Positions 1 to 10,757 of a DNA stretch of 64,000 nt are shown piece after piece. The notes beneath the pieces are model-generated. The model was not told the origin of the DNA and did no database searches. It worked only from the letters and a program-made list of their open reading frames with translations. Position 1 is the stretch's first letter; every line of letters starts with the position of its first letter. Source of the DNA: Nonlabens tegetincola (GTDB taxonomy: Bacteria > Bacteroidota > Bacteroidia > Flavobacteriales > Flavobacteriaceae). The stretch covers positions 1 through 64,000 of the forward strand of contig NZ_MQVV01000017.1 of the NCBI RefSeq assembly GCF_002954355.1, given 5' to 3'. The position numbers and the translations under genes are program-made.

Positions 1-156
1 CTTTTCAATAAGCTCTTCCTTGATATCTCCTTTAATCTGCTCAGCTCTTTTAGCGATAATTGAAATCGCTTCATACATATTACCAGTAGGTGAAGTAAGG
101 GCATCACGATTGTAGGTAATAGTTGTAGTTGCTGCGTCTAAATTTTTAGTATCCAT
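1..156 (-). CDS. rpoZ: DNA-directed RNA polymerase omega subunit-like protein (partial, N-terminus)
   Basis: The first 52 codons of a minus-strand gene that runs off the left edge. The reading frame starts MDTKNLDAATTTITYNRDA and continues with a helix containing AISIIAKRAEQI. This resembles the Bacteroidota omega-like RNA polymerase subunit, which helps assemble the core enzyme. The ATG lies 1 bp after the bamD stop codon, so it is almost certainly cotranscribed with bamD. The bamD-rpoZ order is familiar from Flavobacteria. The C-terminus is outside the window, so length cannot be checked. Confidence 0.75.
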   Translation of the reverse strand, partial: MDTKNLDAATTTITYNRDALTSPTGNMYEAISIIAKRAEQIKGDIKEELIEK

Positions 157-157
157 A

Positions 158-961
158 TTAATTACTCAAATTCTCTGATTCAAATTTTTCTATTTCGGCC
201 ATGATCTCCTGTGCATCTTCTTTATATTCACTATTAGGAAATCTGCGTGCAAAGTTATTATAATATTTTTTAGCAAGCGCTAATCGTTCTGGAATTAAAT
301 TTTCAAAACTATTAACAGCATAAATATACTGAGATTCAAAAAGATAATAATGTGCATCATCTAGGTAATTTGATCCTGGATGATCGATTATAAAATTCTC
401 AAAACCTGCAATGGCTGCTTTAATATAAATTCCGCCTCTGTGATGATATTGTTTAGCAATTTCATAGGCCTTGCGATCTAATTTCTCTCTTAATTCAGCT
501 ACAAGAACATTAGCTTCTTCATTATACTTCCCTTCTGGGTAAGCATTTATATAATCTTGCAGTTTAACAAGTGCCGTATTAGTTTCAGATTGATCTTTAG
601 AATATACAGGAGACATGTGATAGTAACTCTTGGCTCCTAAAAAAATCGCTTCCTCCACATTGTTATCTAAAGGGTGAGAAGTTACAAATCGCTCAAATTG
701 ATAAGCACTGCTTAAATACCTTCTATCTCCATAAAGCGCCTTGGCATACTTAATAGCCATAGGAGCAGCACTGTCAGTACCTCTATATAAGGGAATGATC
801 TGTTCAAAAAGATCGATACTCTTACTATATTTCTCCTTCTTCATTAATGTATCAATCATACTCACCTTGACATTAGGATCATCTGATTTTAATGCCTTTT
901 GATAAGGACCACAAGACACAAGAACTAAAAAGATAAAAAATATTAAAACAATTTGTTTCAT
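158..961 (-). CDS. bamD: Outer membrane protein assembly factor BamD (lipoprotein)
   Basis: A 267-residue lipoprotein. A hydrophobic signal peptide (residues 2-16) ends in a lipobox with Cys17 (VLVSC). The rest is helical TPR-like sequence, with pairs such as KALYGDRRYLSSAYQFERF and the later FARRFPNSEYKEDA, typical of BamD. In the Bam complex it binds BamA at the inner face of the outer membrane and helps insert beta-barrel proteins. Length matches the family. It lies between dapA (81 bp upstream) and rpoZ (1 bp downstream), on the same strand. Confidence 0.88.
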   Translation of the reverse strand: MKQIVLIFFIFLVLVSCGPYQKALKSDDPNVKVSMIDTLMKKEKYSKSIDLFEQIIPLYRGTDSAAPMAIKYAKALYGDRRYLSSAYQFERFVTSHPLDNNVEEAIFLGAKSYYHMSPVYSKDQSETNTALVKLQDYINAYPEGKYNEEANVLVAELREKLDRKAYEIAKQYHHRGGIYIKAAIAGFENFIIDHPGSNYLDDAHYYLFESQYIYAVNSFENLIPERLALAKKYYNNFARRFPNSEYKEDAQEIMAEIEKFESENLSN

Positions 962-1042
962 ACTACGGTATTGATAGGCTGCAAAAGTAATGTATTCACA
1001 ACACTCCTTATAATTTTAATTGTGAACGACAGTTAATACGTT

Positions 1043-1918
1043 TTAGTACGCATTCATGAAATCAATTATACTAGTTCTCAATTTTTGTGAAACTGGCACT
1101 AGTGGTAATCTTAAATGTTCTTCACATAAATCGAGATGGGCTAGCATTGCCTTAATACCACCAGGATTTCCTTCGGCAAAGATTAAATCGATACTAGCTT
1201 CAAGTTTATGATGCAATTTATATGAATCAACTGCATTACCTTTTAAAGCTAGTCTAATCATTTCGCTAAAATCGCTAGGCAATCCTTGACCGATTACAGA
1301 TATCACTCCAGCACCACCCGCAAGAGTCATTGCGTTGGCGATCATATCATCTCCAGATATCACGAGAAAATCATCTGGTGTATGTTTTATCATTTTCATG
1401 GCAGCTACAAGATCTCCTGCTGCTTCCTTTATCGCTACAATATTTGTATAATCATTTGCCAATCGAACTACGGTATCAACAGCCATATTACTCGCTGTTC
1501 TTCCAGGAACATTATATAAAATAATAGGCTTATCAGTAGCTTGTGCGACTGCTGCAAAGTGTTGATAGATACCTTCTTGAGTAGGTTTGTTGTAAGCAGG
1601 TGAGACACTAAGTACAGCATCAAAAGATGAAAGGTCAGTTTGTTTTAATTCATCTACTACAACAGCTGTATTACTACCACCTATACCTATTACAAGAGGC
1701 AATCGTCCTGCATTGGTTTCAACCACGGTTTTTACAACATCCTGTTTTTCCTGTTTAGAAAGGGTAACGCTTTCTCCAGTCGTTCCTAAGACAACTAGAT
1801 ATTCTATACCATTATCAATTTGGTAATTCACTACGGACTGTAAAGCACTGTGATCCACATCATCGTTTGCTTTAAAAGGAGTTACAAGTGCTACTCCTGT
1901 TCCTTTAAGTTGTTGCAT
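1043..1918 (-). CDS. dapA: 4-hydroxy-tetrahydrodipicolinate synthase
   Basis: A 291-residue TIM-barrel enzyme that condenses pyruvate with aspartate semialdehyde, the first dedicated step to diaminopimelate and lysine. Visible family motifs are GTTGE at residues 45-49, SPAYNKP with Tyr109, YNVPGR with catalytic Tyr135 and substrate-binding Arg140, and IKEAAGD with the Schiff-base Lys164. Length is standard for DapA (about 290). It is the second gene of a minus-strand run: 1 bp after the unknown gene upstream and 81 bp before bamD. Confidence 0.95.
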   Translation of the reverse strand: MQQLKGTGVALVTPFKANDDVDHSALQSVVNYQIDNGIEYLVVLGTTGESVTLSKQEKQDVVKTVVETNAGRLPLVIGIGGSNTAVVVDELKQTDLSSFDAVLSVSPAYNKPTQEGIYQHFAAVAQATDKPIILYNVPGRTASNMAVDTVVRLANDYTNIVAIKEAAGDLVAAMKMIKHTPDDFLVISGDDMIANAMTLAGGAGVISVIGQGLPSDFSEMIRLALKGNAVDSYKLHHKLEASIDLIFAEGNPGGIKAMLAHLDLCEEHLRLPLVPVSQKLRTSIIDFMNAY

Positions 1919-1919
1919 A

Positions 1920-2432
1920 TTATCGGGTTAAAATTTTTATATACTTTGCTATTTCTTTTACAAATACGTCTTTGTCGTTTGATGACACATTAATTGACAA
2001 ATCATAAAGCTCTTCTCGTGCATCATTGATGGCTACTTTAAGAGCTGCCTGTGCCTTTATCGTCACAAATGTAGCTAGTTCATCCGGATCTTTTATGAGT
2101 AATATTTGTAAATCGTGTTTTTTTTCAAGCGCCTCGACTAGTTGCTCATCAACAACGGTTGCATTCCATTTAATAGACTTTTCATCAAACGGAATACCAT
2201 CCATTTCATGTAATTTCTTTTTATCAGTTACTTGATTTAAAACTGTCAAGTTTTTATCGTCAATTTTAAGTTGTTCACACCACCTTAAAATATCATCATA
2301 GGCAATTTGACTAGCGCTAGAGGTTATGACTAACAATGATTTAGGTACCACAGGAACACTATTCCTGTTTTGCGATTTCAATTTTCTTATCGCTTTCCTC
2401 AGCGATCTACGCTTTATTCCTTTAAAAAACAT
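1920..2432 (-). CDS. Conserved hypothetical protein (DUF6913-like)
   Basis: 170 residues with a very basic N-terminus ([19 protein letters not shown]) and then an alternating alpha/beta pattern with no signal peptide or membrane segment. It resembles the small proteins found beside dapA in many Flavobacteria, annotated as DUF6913; I base that on memory of the family and not on a search. Its stop lies 1 bp before the dapA start, so the two genes are probably cotranscribed. No catalytic motif is visible and I assign no function. Confidence 0.6.
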   Translation of the reverse strand: MFFKGIKRRSLRKAIRKLKSQNRNSVPVVPKSLLVITSSASQIAYDDILRWCEQLKIDDKNLTVLNQVTDKKKLHEMDGIPFDEKSIKWNATVVDEQLVEALEKKHDLQILLIKDPDELATFVTIKAQAALKVAINDAREELYDLSINVSSNDKDVFVKEIAKYIKILTR

Positions 2433-2469
2433 TTACTTTTACTGTGGAAACAAAAATAGAATATTTCAC

Positions 2470-3273
2470 ATGGCTTTTTGCTACAACTTTCCTCTTAAAA
2501 CAGATAGGAAATTAGGTGTTTATCTCGCTTTCGCGAAAGCGCTTTTCTTAATCACACTATTAACTAGTTGCAATTCAAACACAAACGTTCATTTAGATAC
2601 CGTTGACTATAAACGAATAGAAATAAACGACTCACTAGCTCAAGAAGATAGTATCGCGCAATTTATTGCCCCTTATGGCGCAAAAATAAATCAAGAAATG
2701 AATAGAGTGCTTTGCTATAATCCTAAAAGCATGCACAAAAATGATACTCCACTGAACACAGCGCTTGGAAATATGCTATGTGAAATCATTGTGGAACAAG
2801 TTAATCCTGTTGTTAAAAGTAGGTTAGATACCAACATTGATGTTGTTTTACTAAATCACGGAGGAATAAGAGCTCCCTTACCAGCTGGTGAGGTAACAAC
2901 CAAAAGAGCCTATGAAATAATGCCTTTTGAAAATGAGGTTGTGGTAGCACAGCTTAATAAAGCTCAAATGGAGCAACTTATCAAATATATAGTAGATAGA
3001 GAAAGAGCTCATCCTTTCTCCGGCATGAAAATTTCTTTAAATGCTGATAGTAGCCTGAATAATGTATCTATTAACGATCAACCTTTAACTGAAAAGATCT
3101 ATTATGTTGCTACCAGTGATTACTTGTATAACGGCGGTGATAGCATGAACTTTTTTAACAATACAACGGTAACAAAAACTGATTATAAAATAAGAAATGC
3201 CATGATTGACTATTTCAAAAAGGTGGATACTCTTAAGTTTGAATCCGACAATAGATTTACTAAAGCAAATTAA
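2470..3273 (+). CDS. 5'-nucleotidase C-terminal domain lipoprotein
   Basis: 267 residues from ATG 2470. An earlier in-frame start at 2326 would run antisense through the neighbouring gene and bury the signal peptide. The N-terminus ends in a lipobox (LLTSC). The body matches the 5'-nucleotidase C-terminal substrate-binding domain: NHGGIRAPLPAGEVT, a later NALE-type module PFENEVVV and YNGGDSMNFF near the end. The metallophosphatase half is the next gene, 2 bp downstream. The signal-peptide region contains a copy of the dispersed palindrome (2526-2541), read as AFAKA. Inference: the two proteins form one periplasmic or surface nucleotidase. Confidence 0.82.
   Translation: MAFCYNFPLKTDRKLGVYLAFAKALFLITLLTSCNSNTNVHLDTVDYKRIEINDSLAQEDSIAQFIAPYGAKINQEMNRVLCYNPKSMHKNDTPLNTALGNMLCEIIVEQVNPVVKSRLDTNIDVVLLNHGGIRAPLPAGEVTTKRAYEIMPFENEVVVAQLNKAQMEQLIKYIVDRERAHPFSGMKISLNADSSLNNVSINDQPLTEKIYYVATSDYLYNGGDSMNFFNNTTVTKTDYKIRNAMIDYFKKVDTLKFESDNRFTKAN
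2526..2541. repeat. Dispersed palindrome, copy 1
   Basis: Perfect CGCTTTCGCGAAAGCG, read LAFAKAL in the signal peptide of the nucleotidase C-domain lipoprotein. Confidence 0.95.
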
Positions 3274-3275
3274 TC

Positions 3276-4199
3276 ATGAAAAGAAGTACATTTCTTAAAA
3301 GTTCAACCGCTGCGGTAGCTGGAATGGGTTTATTTGCCAATTTTTCTACTGCAACCAGTTTATATAAAGTAAGTAGTATAACTGAGAAAAGCAAAAAGAT
3401 CACCATTTTACATACTAATGATACTCACAGCCACATTGAACCTATTGTAGGAGGACGCAATGATGGTCGTGGTGGTGTTGCTCGTAGAGCAGCTTTAGTC
3501 AATCAAATTAGAAAGGAGAATCCTAATACTCTTTTGTTGGATTGTGGTGATATTTTTCAAGGAACCCCATACTTCAATTTCTATGGTGGAGAGCTAGAAA
3601 TTAAACTCATGAGTATGATGGGTTATGATGCGGCAACAATTGGTAATCATGATTTTGATAATGGAATAGATGGGTTGTACAAGCAGCTTCCACATGCCAA
3701 TTTTGACTTTGTAATATCCAATTATGATTTCAAGAATACCATATTGGATGGTCATACATTAGAAAACAAGATAGTGACACTAGACGGCATCAAAATAGGA
3801 ATGTTCGGATTAGGAATCGAACTAGACGGATTAGTAAATAAGACCAACTATAAAGAAACCAAATACCTAGATCCTATAGATATCGCTACAGATCAGGCAC
3901 GCATACTCAAAGAGGAAAAAGGATGCGATCTAGTTATTTGCATGTCGCATTTGGGATATTCCTATAAATCAGATACTGTAAGTGATGTAAGCCTAGCAGC
4001 AGCGACGTCAAATATTGATGTAATAATTGGTGGTCACACTCATACTTTTCTAGAAAAACCAGAATTGATTCTTAATAAAGAAGGAAAAAACGTGGTTGTT
4101 AATCAAGTAGGCTGCTATGGAATGTATCTAGGTAGAATAGATCTTTACTTAAACGAGACAGATATTAACAATCAAGCTGGAACCGTTTATAATCTATAG
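3276..4199 (+). CDS. Metallophosphatase, 5'-nucleotidase N-terminal domain
   Basis: 307 residues. A signal resembling a Tat peptide (KRSTFLKSSTAAVAG) comes first. The calcineurin-like metallophosphatase motifs follow: ILHTNDTHSH, LLLDCGDIFQGTP, TIGNHDFDNG, VICMSHLG and GGHTHTFL. These provide the Asp/His/Asn ligands for two metal ions. Full-length UshA-type enzymes carry a C-terminal substrate domain; here the protein stops after the metal domain and that domain is encoded by the gene just upstream. The two genes are separated by 2 bp. It converges with the gene at 4205. Confidence 0.88.
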   Translation: MKRSTFLKSSTAAVAGMGLFANFSTATSLYKVSSITEKSKKITILHTNDTHSHIEPIVGGRNDGRGGVARRAALVNQIRKENPNTLLLDCGDIFQGTPYFNFYGGELEIKLMSMMGYDAATIGNHDFDNGIDGLYKQLPHANFDFVISNYDFKNTILDGHTLENKIVTLDGIKIGMFGLGIELDGLVNKTNYKETKYLDPIDIATDQARILKEEKGCDLVICMSHLGYSYKSDTVSDVSLAAATSNIDVIIGGHTHTFLEKPELILNKEGKNVVVNQVGCYGMYLGRIDLYLNETDINNQAGTVYNL

Positions 4200-4204
4200 A
4201 AATT

Positions 4205-5008
4205 TTATTTTACTCTTTTAAATCCTCTTTCAGGGAATTGAGTATCATACTTAACAGGAGATTCTTCCATATGTTCGTAACAACTTTGAATTTTTTCAGA
4301 ATCTGAAAACAGTAGCTTGTTCTGCTTATCAAGCCGTAGATAGAGTAAATAAATTTCATCACCTGCTCCACACATACCACGACCATTTCCTCCTGGCTTA
4401 CTGGGTTCTATAACGGTGATAAGCATGTGAGTAATGTCATGAACTTCTTTAAATCCTTCTATGTGTACTTCATATACATATTCAAAACCCATCGTTCCAA
4501 AGTCTAATACCAGATCATCGTCAACCGTGAGGTAGGTATCATATTCCCCTAAATCCCAAAATTTACTTACCACATCTTCTTCAAACGTAACTTCCCAAAC
4601 TTGTGAGGAACCTTTCTTATTCCAGCTCATATTATTGAATATACCATCATCAGAGTCTCCATAAAACTTCTCGTCATAATTTACTGGATGACAACTATAA
4701 TCTTCATCAATTTCTAGTTGAAAATCGCCATCGTATTTTGCATAAATGATGAATTCCTCATTTTCTGGATAAGTTGAAAAATAAACCTGTATGGGTATTG
4801 ATTGAGTACTTGAATCGTATTTATACCAACCTGTATATTCTCTTTCATATTCACAAAAACCTTGATATTCCATGTACAAGGTTATAGGATATTTACCTAC
4901 CTTACCTTTTACCATCATTTGATTATTTGTGATAGTTCTATAGGAATAGGTTTGGGATTTCAACCCAAAACTATTTAAAGCGAGTAGAAAAACTATCAGT
5001 AATCTCAT
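4205..5008 (-). CDS. Secreted hypothetical protein
   Basis: 267 residues with a clear Sec signal peptide (residues 1-19, ending near LKSQ). The mature part is acidic and rich in Tyr and Trp, with many short beta-strand-like stretches and several Cys. I do not recognise a domain. It follows ligA by 2 bp on the same strand and may be cotranscribed. Opposite, it converges with the metallophosphatase, 5 bp away. Confidence 0.6.
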   Translation of the reverse strand: MRLLIVFLLALNSFGLKSQTYSYRTITNNQMMVKGKVGKYPITLYMEYQGFCEYEREYTGWYKYDSSTQSIPIQVYFSTYPENEEFIIYAKYDGDFQLEIDEDYSCHPVNYDEKFYGDSDDGIFNNMSWNKKGSSQVWEVTFEEDVVSKFWDLGEYDTYLTVDDDLVLDFGTMGFEYVYEVHIEGFKEVHDITHMLITVIEPSKPGGNGRGMCGAGDEIYLLYLRLDKQNKLLFSDSEKIQSCYEHMEESPVKYDTQFPERGFKRVK

Positions 5009-5010
5009 AA

Positions 5011-7074
<2,064 letters not shown>

Positions 7075-7114
7075 CTATCTTCTGCAAGTATTTTGTCGAC
7101 TCTAAATTACAATA

Positions 7115-9409
7115 ATGCTTCAAAGAATTCTACTAATCACCATATTGATATTAACAGTATTATCCTGTACCAAAACCACTAGACATGTAGACCTTAAAAG
7201 TCCCAGTATCATTCCAGCGCCGCAATCCTTGCAGGTAAATGATGGATATTTTACGTTTCATGAAAACACTTCGTTTAGGTTTGATCCTGAGTTTCCTATG
7301 GCTGGCAAGTTCTTACTTGATCATTTTGATAAAATGGGTTTTGACGAGTTAAACGATTATGATGATAAGGAAGACAACTACATCTATTTGAAATTCAATG
7401 AAGAGATCGATAGTACCGAAGGGTACCGAATGAAAATCGATCCTGAACGAATACTTATTCATGCCCGTACGGATGCAGGCGCTTTCTATGCGGTACAATC
7501 GCTCATCCAGTTGTTCCCCATACTTAATGACAAGGATGAAATTCACTTACCAGCACTAACCATTGAGGATGAACCACGTTTTAAATATCGTGGTATGCAT
7601 CTCGACGTTTCTAGACATATGTTTCCAGTAGCGTTTATCAAGAAATACATCGATGCTATGGCGATGTTAAAGATGAATAATTTTCACTGGCATCTCACTG
7701 ATGATCAAGGCTGGCGCATCGAGATCAAACAATATTCTAAACTTCAAGAAGTGGCTGCTTACCGTGACAGTACTTTACTAGGACATTACAACGATACACC
7801 GCACAAGTACAACACGACTAGATATGGTGGATACTACACACAAGATGAAGTGCGTGAGGTTATCGCTTTCGCGAAAGCGAGACACATCAACATCATTCCA
7901 GAAATCGAATTACCTGGTCATGCTCAAGCGGCCATTGCTGCCTATCCAGAACTAGGATGCGCCAATAAAGATGTGAATGTAGCTACAGAATGGGGCGTTT
8001 TTGACAACATTTATTGCCCTAACCCAGAGACTTTTGAGTTTCTAGAAAACGTACTAGACGAGGTAGCAGCCTTATTTCCATCACCATACATTCACATAGG
8101 CGGCGATGAGGCACCAAAAACACAGTGGAAACAAAGTGTAATCGCACAACGATTTATCAAAGAAAATGGATTAAAAGATGAATACGAATTACAATCCTAC
8201 TTCATTAAACATTTTGAAAAATACCTAGCTTCAAAAGGCAAGAAAATCATCGGTTGGGATGAAATCCTAGAAGGCGGACTAGCAAAGGATGCCACAGTTA
8301 TGAGTTGGCGCGGCATGCAAGGTGCCATAGACGCTGCAAAGAAAGGTAACGATGTTATTATGACGCCTACTTCTCATTGTTATTTTGACTATTACCAAAG
8401 TGATGATGAGAATGAACCACTAGCTATAGGCGGCTTTTTACCATTAGAAAAAGTGTATGGTTTCAATCCAATTCCAGATGAGCTTAGTGGTGAAGAAATA
8501 ACGCACGTTTTAGGCGTACAAGGAAATGTATGGACTGAGTACATGCCTACTACAGATCAAGTAGAATACATGGCTTTCCCACGCATGCTAGCACTTAGTG
8601 AGGTCGCTTGGTCTCCAGTAGAAAAAAGAGATTATAACTTGTTTGTCAATAACCTAGAAGTCATGCTTCCACGGCTAGACGCTATGGATATTAAATACGC
8701 CAATCATTTATATGTAATTGAAGGAAATTTGAATGAAGATCAAGAATATGAATTAAGCACTAAAACCTTAGGCAAAGAAATCAGATACACTACTGACGGA
8801 ACTGAGCCAAATACCAATTCAACTATTTATGAATCACCTATTCCATTTAAGGAAAACATGATTGTAAAAGCTCAAGTATTTGACAATGCTCAACCGCTTG
8901 GACGTTTATTCTCTCAAGAATTCCTTTATCATAAAGGTGTAGGCGCCACTATTACTATTAATCATCCACCACATAAATCCTATAGTGGTAGTGGTGCAAA
9001 TGGACTTATCAATGGTATAGTAGGTAGTGATACACGTTATGGTGATAAAGAATGGTTGGGCTTTTGGGGTGATGATCTGGAAATTGAAATAGCATTTGAT
9101 GAACCTACAGAAGTAAACGAAATCCAATTACGATTTTACCATGCACCTGGACAGTGGATTTATTCACCAAAATCATACGATTTGCATCTAGAGACTAAAA
9201 TGGGTAGAATATCCGATCGGGTATTCATACCTAAAGGGAATGAAAATCTAATTACTTACAAATATAACAGTGAGAGATTCAAAGGTTATGAGGATATGAT
9301 GTTTTACAAATTGGAACTGATTATCCCCAACTATGGTACCATTCCAGATGGCGCGCAAGGCGCTGGAAATAAAGCCTGGACATTTATTGACGAAATCATC
9401 ATCAAATAA
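7115..9409 (+). CDS. Beta-N-acetylhexosaminidase (GH20), lipoprotein
   Basis: 764 residues. The lipobox (LTVLSC, Cys18) suggests surface or periplasmic anchoring. A GH20b N-terminal domain comes first, then the GH20 barrel from about residue 155 (FKYRGMHLDVSRH). HIGGDEAPKTQW supplies the catalytic Asp331-Glu332 pair; DDQGWRIEIKQY and PEIELPGHA are other family motifs. After the barrel comes a chitobiase-like C-terminal module (DGTEPN) and a discoidin-like carbohydrate-binding end. It removes terminal GlcNAc or GalNAc from glycans. First gene of a plus-strand run ending in a beta-mannosidase, which fits glycoprotein or N-glycan breakdown. Confidence 0.93.
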   Translation: MLQRILLITILILTVLSCTKTTRHVDLKSPSIIPAPQSLQVNDGYFTFHENTSFRFDPEFPMAGKFLLDHFDKMGFDELNDYDDKEDNYIYLKFNEEIDSTEGYRMKIDPERILIHARTDAGAFYAVQSLIQLFPILNDKDEIHLPALTIEDEPRFKYRGMHLDVSRHMFPVAFIKKYIDAMAMLKMNNFHWHLTDDQGWRIEIKQYSKLQEVAAYRDSTLLGHYNDTPHKYNTTRYGGYYTQDEVREVIAFAKARHINIIPEIELPGHAQAAIAAYPELGCANKDVNVATEWGVFDNIYCPNPETFEFLENVLDEVAALFPSPYIHIGGDEAPKTQWKQSVIAQRFIKENGLKDEYELQSYFIKHFEKYLASKGKKIIGWDEILEGGLAKDATVMSWRGMQGAIDAAKKGNDVIMTPTSHCYFDYYQSDDENEPLAIGGFLPLEKVYGFNPIPDELSGEEITHVLGVQGNVWTEYMPTTDQVEYMAFPRMLALSEVAWSPVEKRDYNLFVNNLEVMLPRLDAMDIKYANHLYVIEGNLNEDQEYELSTKTLGKEIRYTTDGTEPNTNSTIYESPIPFKENMIVKAQVFDNAQPLGRLFSQEFLYHKGVGATITINHPPHKSYSGSGANGLINGIVGSDTRYGDKEWLGFWGDDLEIEIAFDEPTEVNEIQLRFYHAPGQWIYSPKSYDLHLETKMGRISDRVFIPKGNENLITYKYNSERFKGYEDMMFYKLELIIPNYGTIPDGAQGAGNKAWTFIDEIIIK
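7864..7879. repeat. Dispersed palindrome, copy 2
   Basis: Perfect 16-mer, read IAFAKAR inside the GH20 barrel. Confidence 0.95.
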
Positions 9410-9411
9410 GC

Positions 9412-10029
9412 ATGAACAACCTACCTAAACACCTACTTTTTTACCTAGTCTTTTTGACCGGATTATTAATCTGGTCTGGAATTGAACCTAAAGAACGATT
9501 TACTTGGTTTCTAGAAGTTCTTCCTGCCGTTATAGGGATGATGATATTGATTTTTACCTACAGGAACTTAAAGTTTTCAAACCTTACCTACTTCTGGATA
9601 TTTGTTCATTGTATTATTTTAATTATAGGTGGAAAATATACCTATGCAGATGTACCACTTTTTGACTGGATACAAGAATACTTTGATCACTCCAGGAACA
9701 ATTATGATAAGTTAGGGCATTTCATTCAAGGCTTTACACCAGCATTAATTGTGCGTGAAGTATTACTACGTAAAAACGTAGTTCACGGTAAAAAATGGCT
9801 CGCCCTTATCGTTATCTCAATTTGTTTAGCCATCAGCGCAGCTTATGAATTAATAGAAGCTGTCGTGTCCATGATCGTAAGTGATGGTGCAGACAGTTTT
9901 CTAGGTATGCAAGGTTATGTTTGGGACACGCAAACTGATATGCTACTTGCATTAATTGGTGCTTGTATCGCTGTTGCTTTTTTGAGTAATTTTCAAGATA
10001 ATTCCATCGCTAAAATTGAAACAACATGA
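9412..10029 (+). CDS. DUF2238 (YjdF-like) inner membrane protein
   Basis: 205 residues with about six hydrophobic segments. The motif NNYDKLGHFIQGFTPA and the later AAYELIEA and DTQTDMLLALIGA are characteristic of the DUF2238/YjdF family, whose function is unknown. The ATG lies 2 bp after the hexosaminidase stop, and the end overlaps cutC by 4 bp (ATGA), so translation is probably coupled. Confidence 0.82.
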   Translation: MNNLPKHLLFYLVFLTGLLIWSGIEPKERFTWFLEVLPAVIGMMILIFTYRNLKFSNLTYFWIFVHCIILIIGGKYTYADVPLFDWIQEYFDHSRNNYDKLGHFIQGFTPALIVREVLLRKNVVHGKKWLALIVISICLAISAAYELIEAVVSMIVSDGADSFLGMQGYVWDTQTDMLLALIGACIAVAFLSNFQDNSIAKIETT

Positions 10030-10757
10030 TTTTAGAAATCTGCGCTGCAAATTATCAAAGCGCCATCAATGCTCAAAAGGCTGGCGCTCATCGCATTGAG
10101 CTATGTAACGAGTTAGCCGTAGGTGGCATCACGCCTAGCTTCGGACTGCTCAAAAAGGTAATTGCAGACCTCAACATTCCTGTAATTGTATTAATACGAC
10201 CACGATCTGGTGATTTTGTGTACAGCAAAGCCGAGTTTGAAATCATGAAACAGGATATTCAACTTTGCAAAGAGTTAGGTGCCGCTGGTATTGTTTCCGG
10301 AGTATTGACTTCGGATTTTAAAGTGGATATTAAACGTACTAGCGAACTTATAGAGCTTTCTAGACCATTACCCTTTACCTTTCACAGAGCTTTTGATCAC
10401 GTAGAAAATCCACAGCAGGCCTTGATTGATTTAATCAATTTAGGTGCACATCGCATACTCAGCTCTGGTCAGCAAGCTAGTGCTTTTGAAGGTATTAGTT
10501 TATTAATGGAGTTACAGCAACAAACAGGCGATGAATTAATTATCATGCCTGGTGGTGGCATTAATGCTAGTAATAGTGATGCTTTCGCGAAAGCGAACTT
10601 CAAAGAAATTCACGCAAGCGCTACAGCAATAAGTGAGCAAACCAGTGAAGAGAAATTGCCTATGAATACACCTAAATTTCTTCAAGAAAACATAGAAATC
10701 ACATCAAACATTGAAAGCATTAAAGCAATCCTTAATAGAATCACGCATGAAATATAG
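10026..10757 (+). CDS. cutC: CutC family protein (copper homeostasis annotation)
   Basis: 243 residues, the normal size of CutC. The N-terminus ILEICAANYQSAINAQKAGAHRIELC, and then VLIRPRSGDFVYS, FHRAFDH and ILSSGQQASA are the TIM-barrel signatures of the family. Historically linked to copper tolerance, but the molecular activity is not settled. The gene overlaps DUF2238 by 4 bp and the mannosidase by 11 bp. Given the glycosidase neighbours, a role in sugar metabolism is a fair alternative, though only inference. A palindrome copy lies at 10581 (DAFAKAN). Confidence 0.88.
   Translation: MILEICAANYQSAINAQKAGAHRIELCNELAVGGITPSFGLLKKVIADLNIPVIVLIRPRSGDFVYSKAEFEIMKQDIQLCKELGAAGIVSGVLTSDFKVDIKRTSELIELSRPLPFTFHRAFDHVENPQQALIDLINLGAHRILSSGQQASAFEGISLLMELQQQTGDELIIMPGGGINASNSDAFAKANFKEIHASATAISEQTSEEKLPMNTPKFLQENIEITSNIESIKAILNRITHEI
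10581..10595. repeat. Dispersed palindrome, copy 3
   Basis: 15 of 16 bases (first C is T), read DAFAKAN in cutC. Confidence 0.9.

Noticed and set aside
1286-1524. Plus-strand ORFs inside dapA
   Set aside because: Shadows of a strongly supported gene, with low-complexity translations.
2326-2469. Extended N-terminus of the nucleotidase C-domain gene
   Set aside because: It runs antisense to the neighbouring gene and puts 48 residues before the signal peptide.
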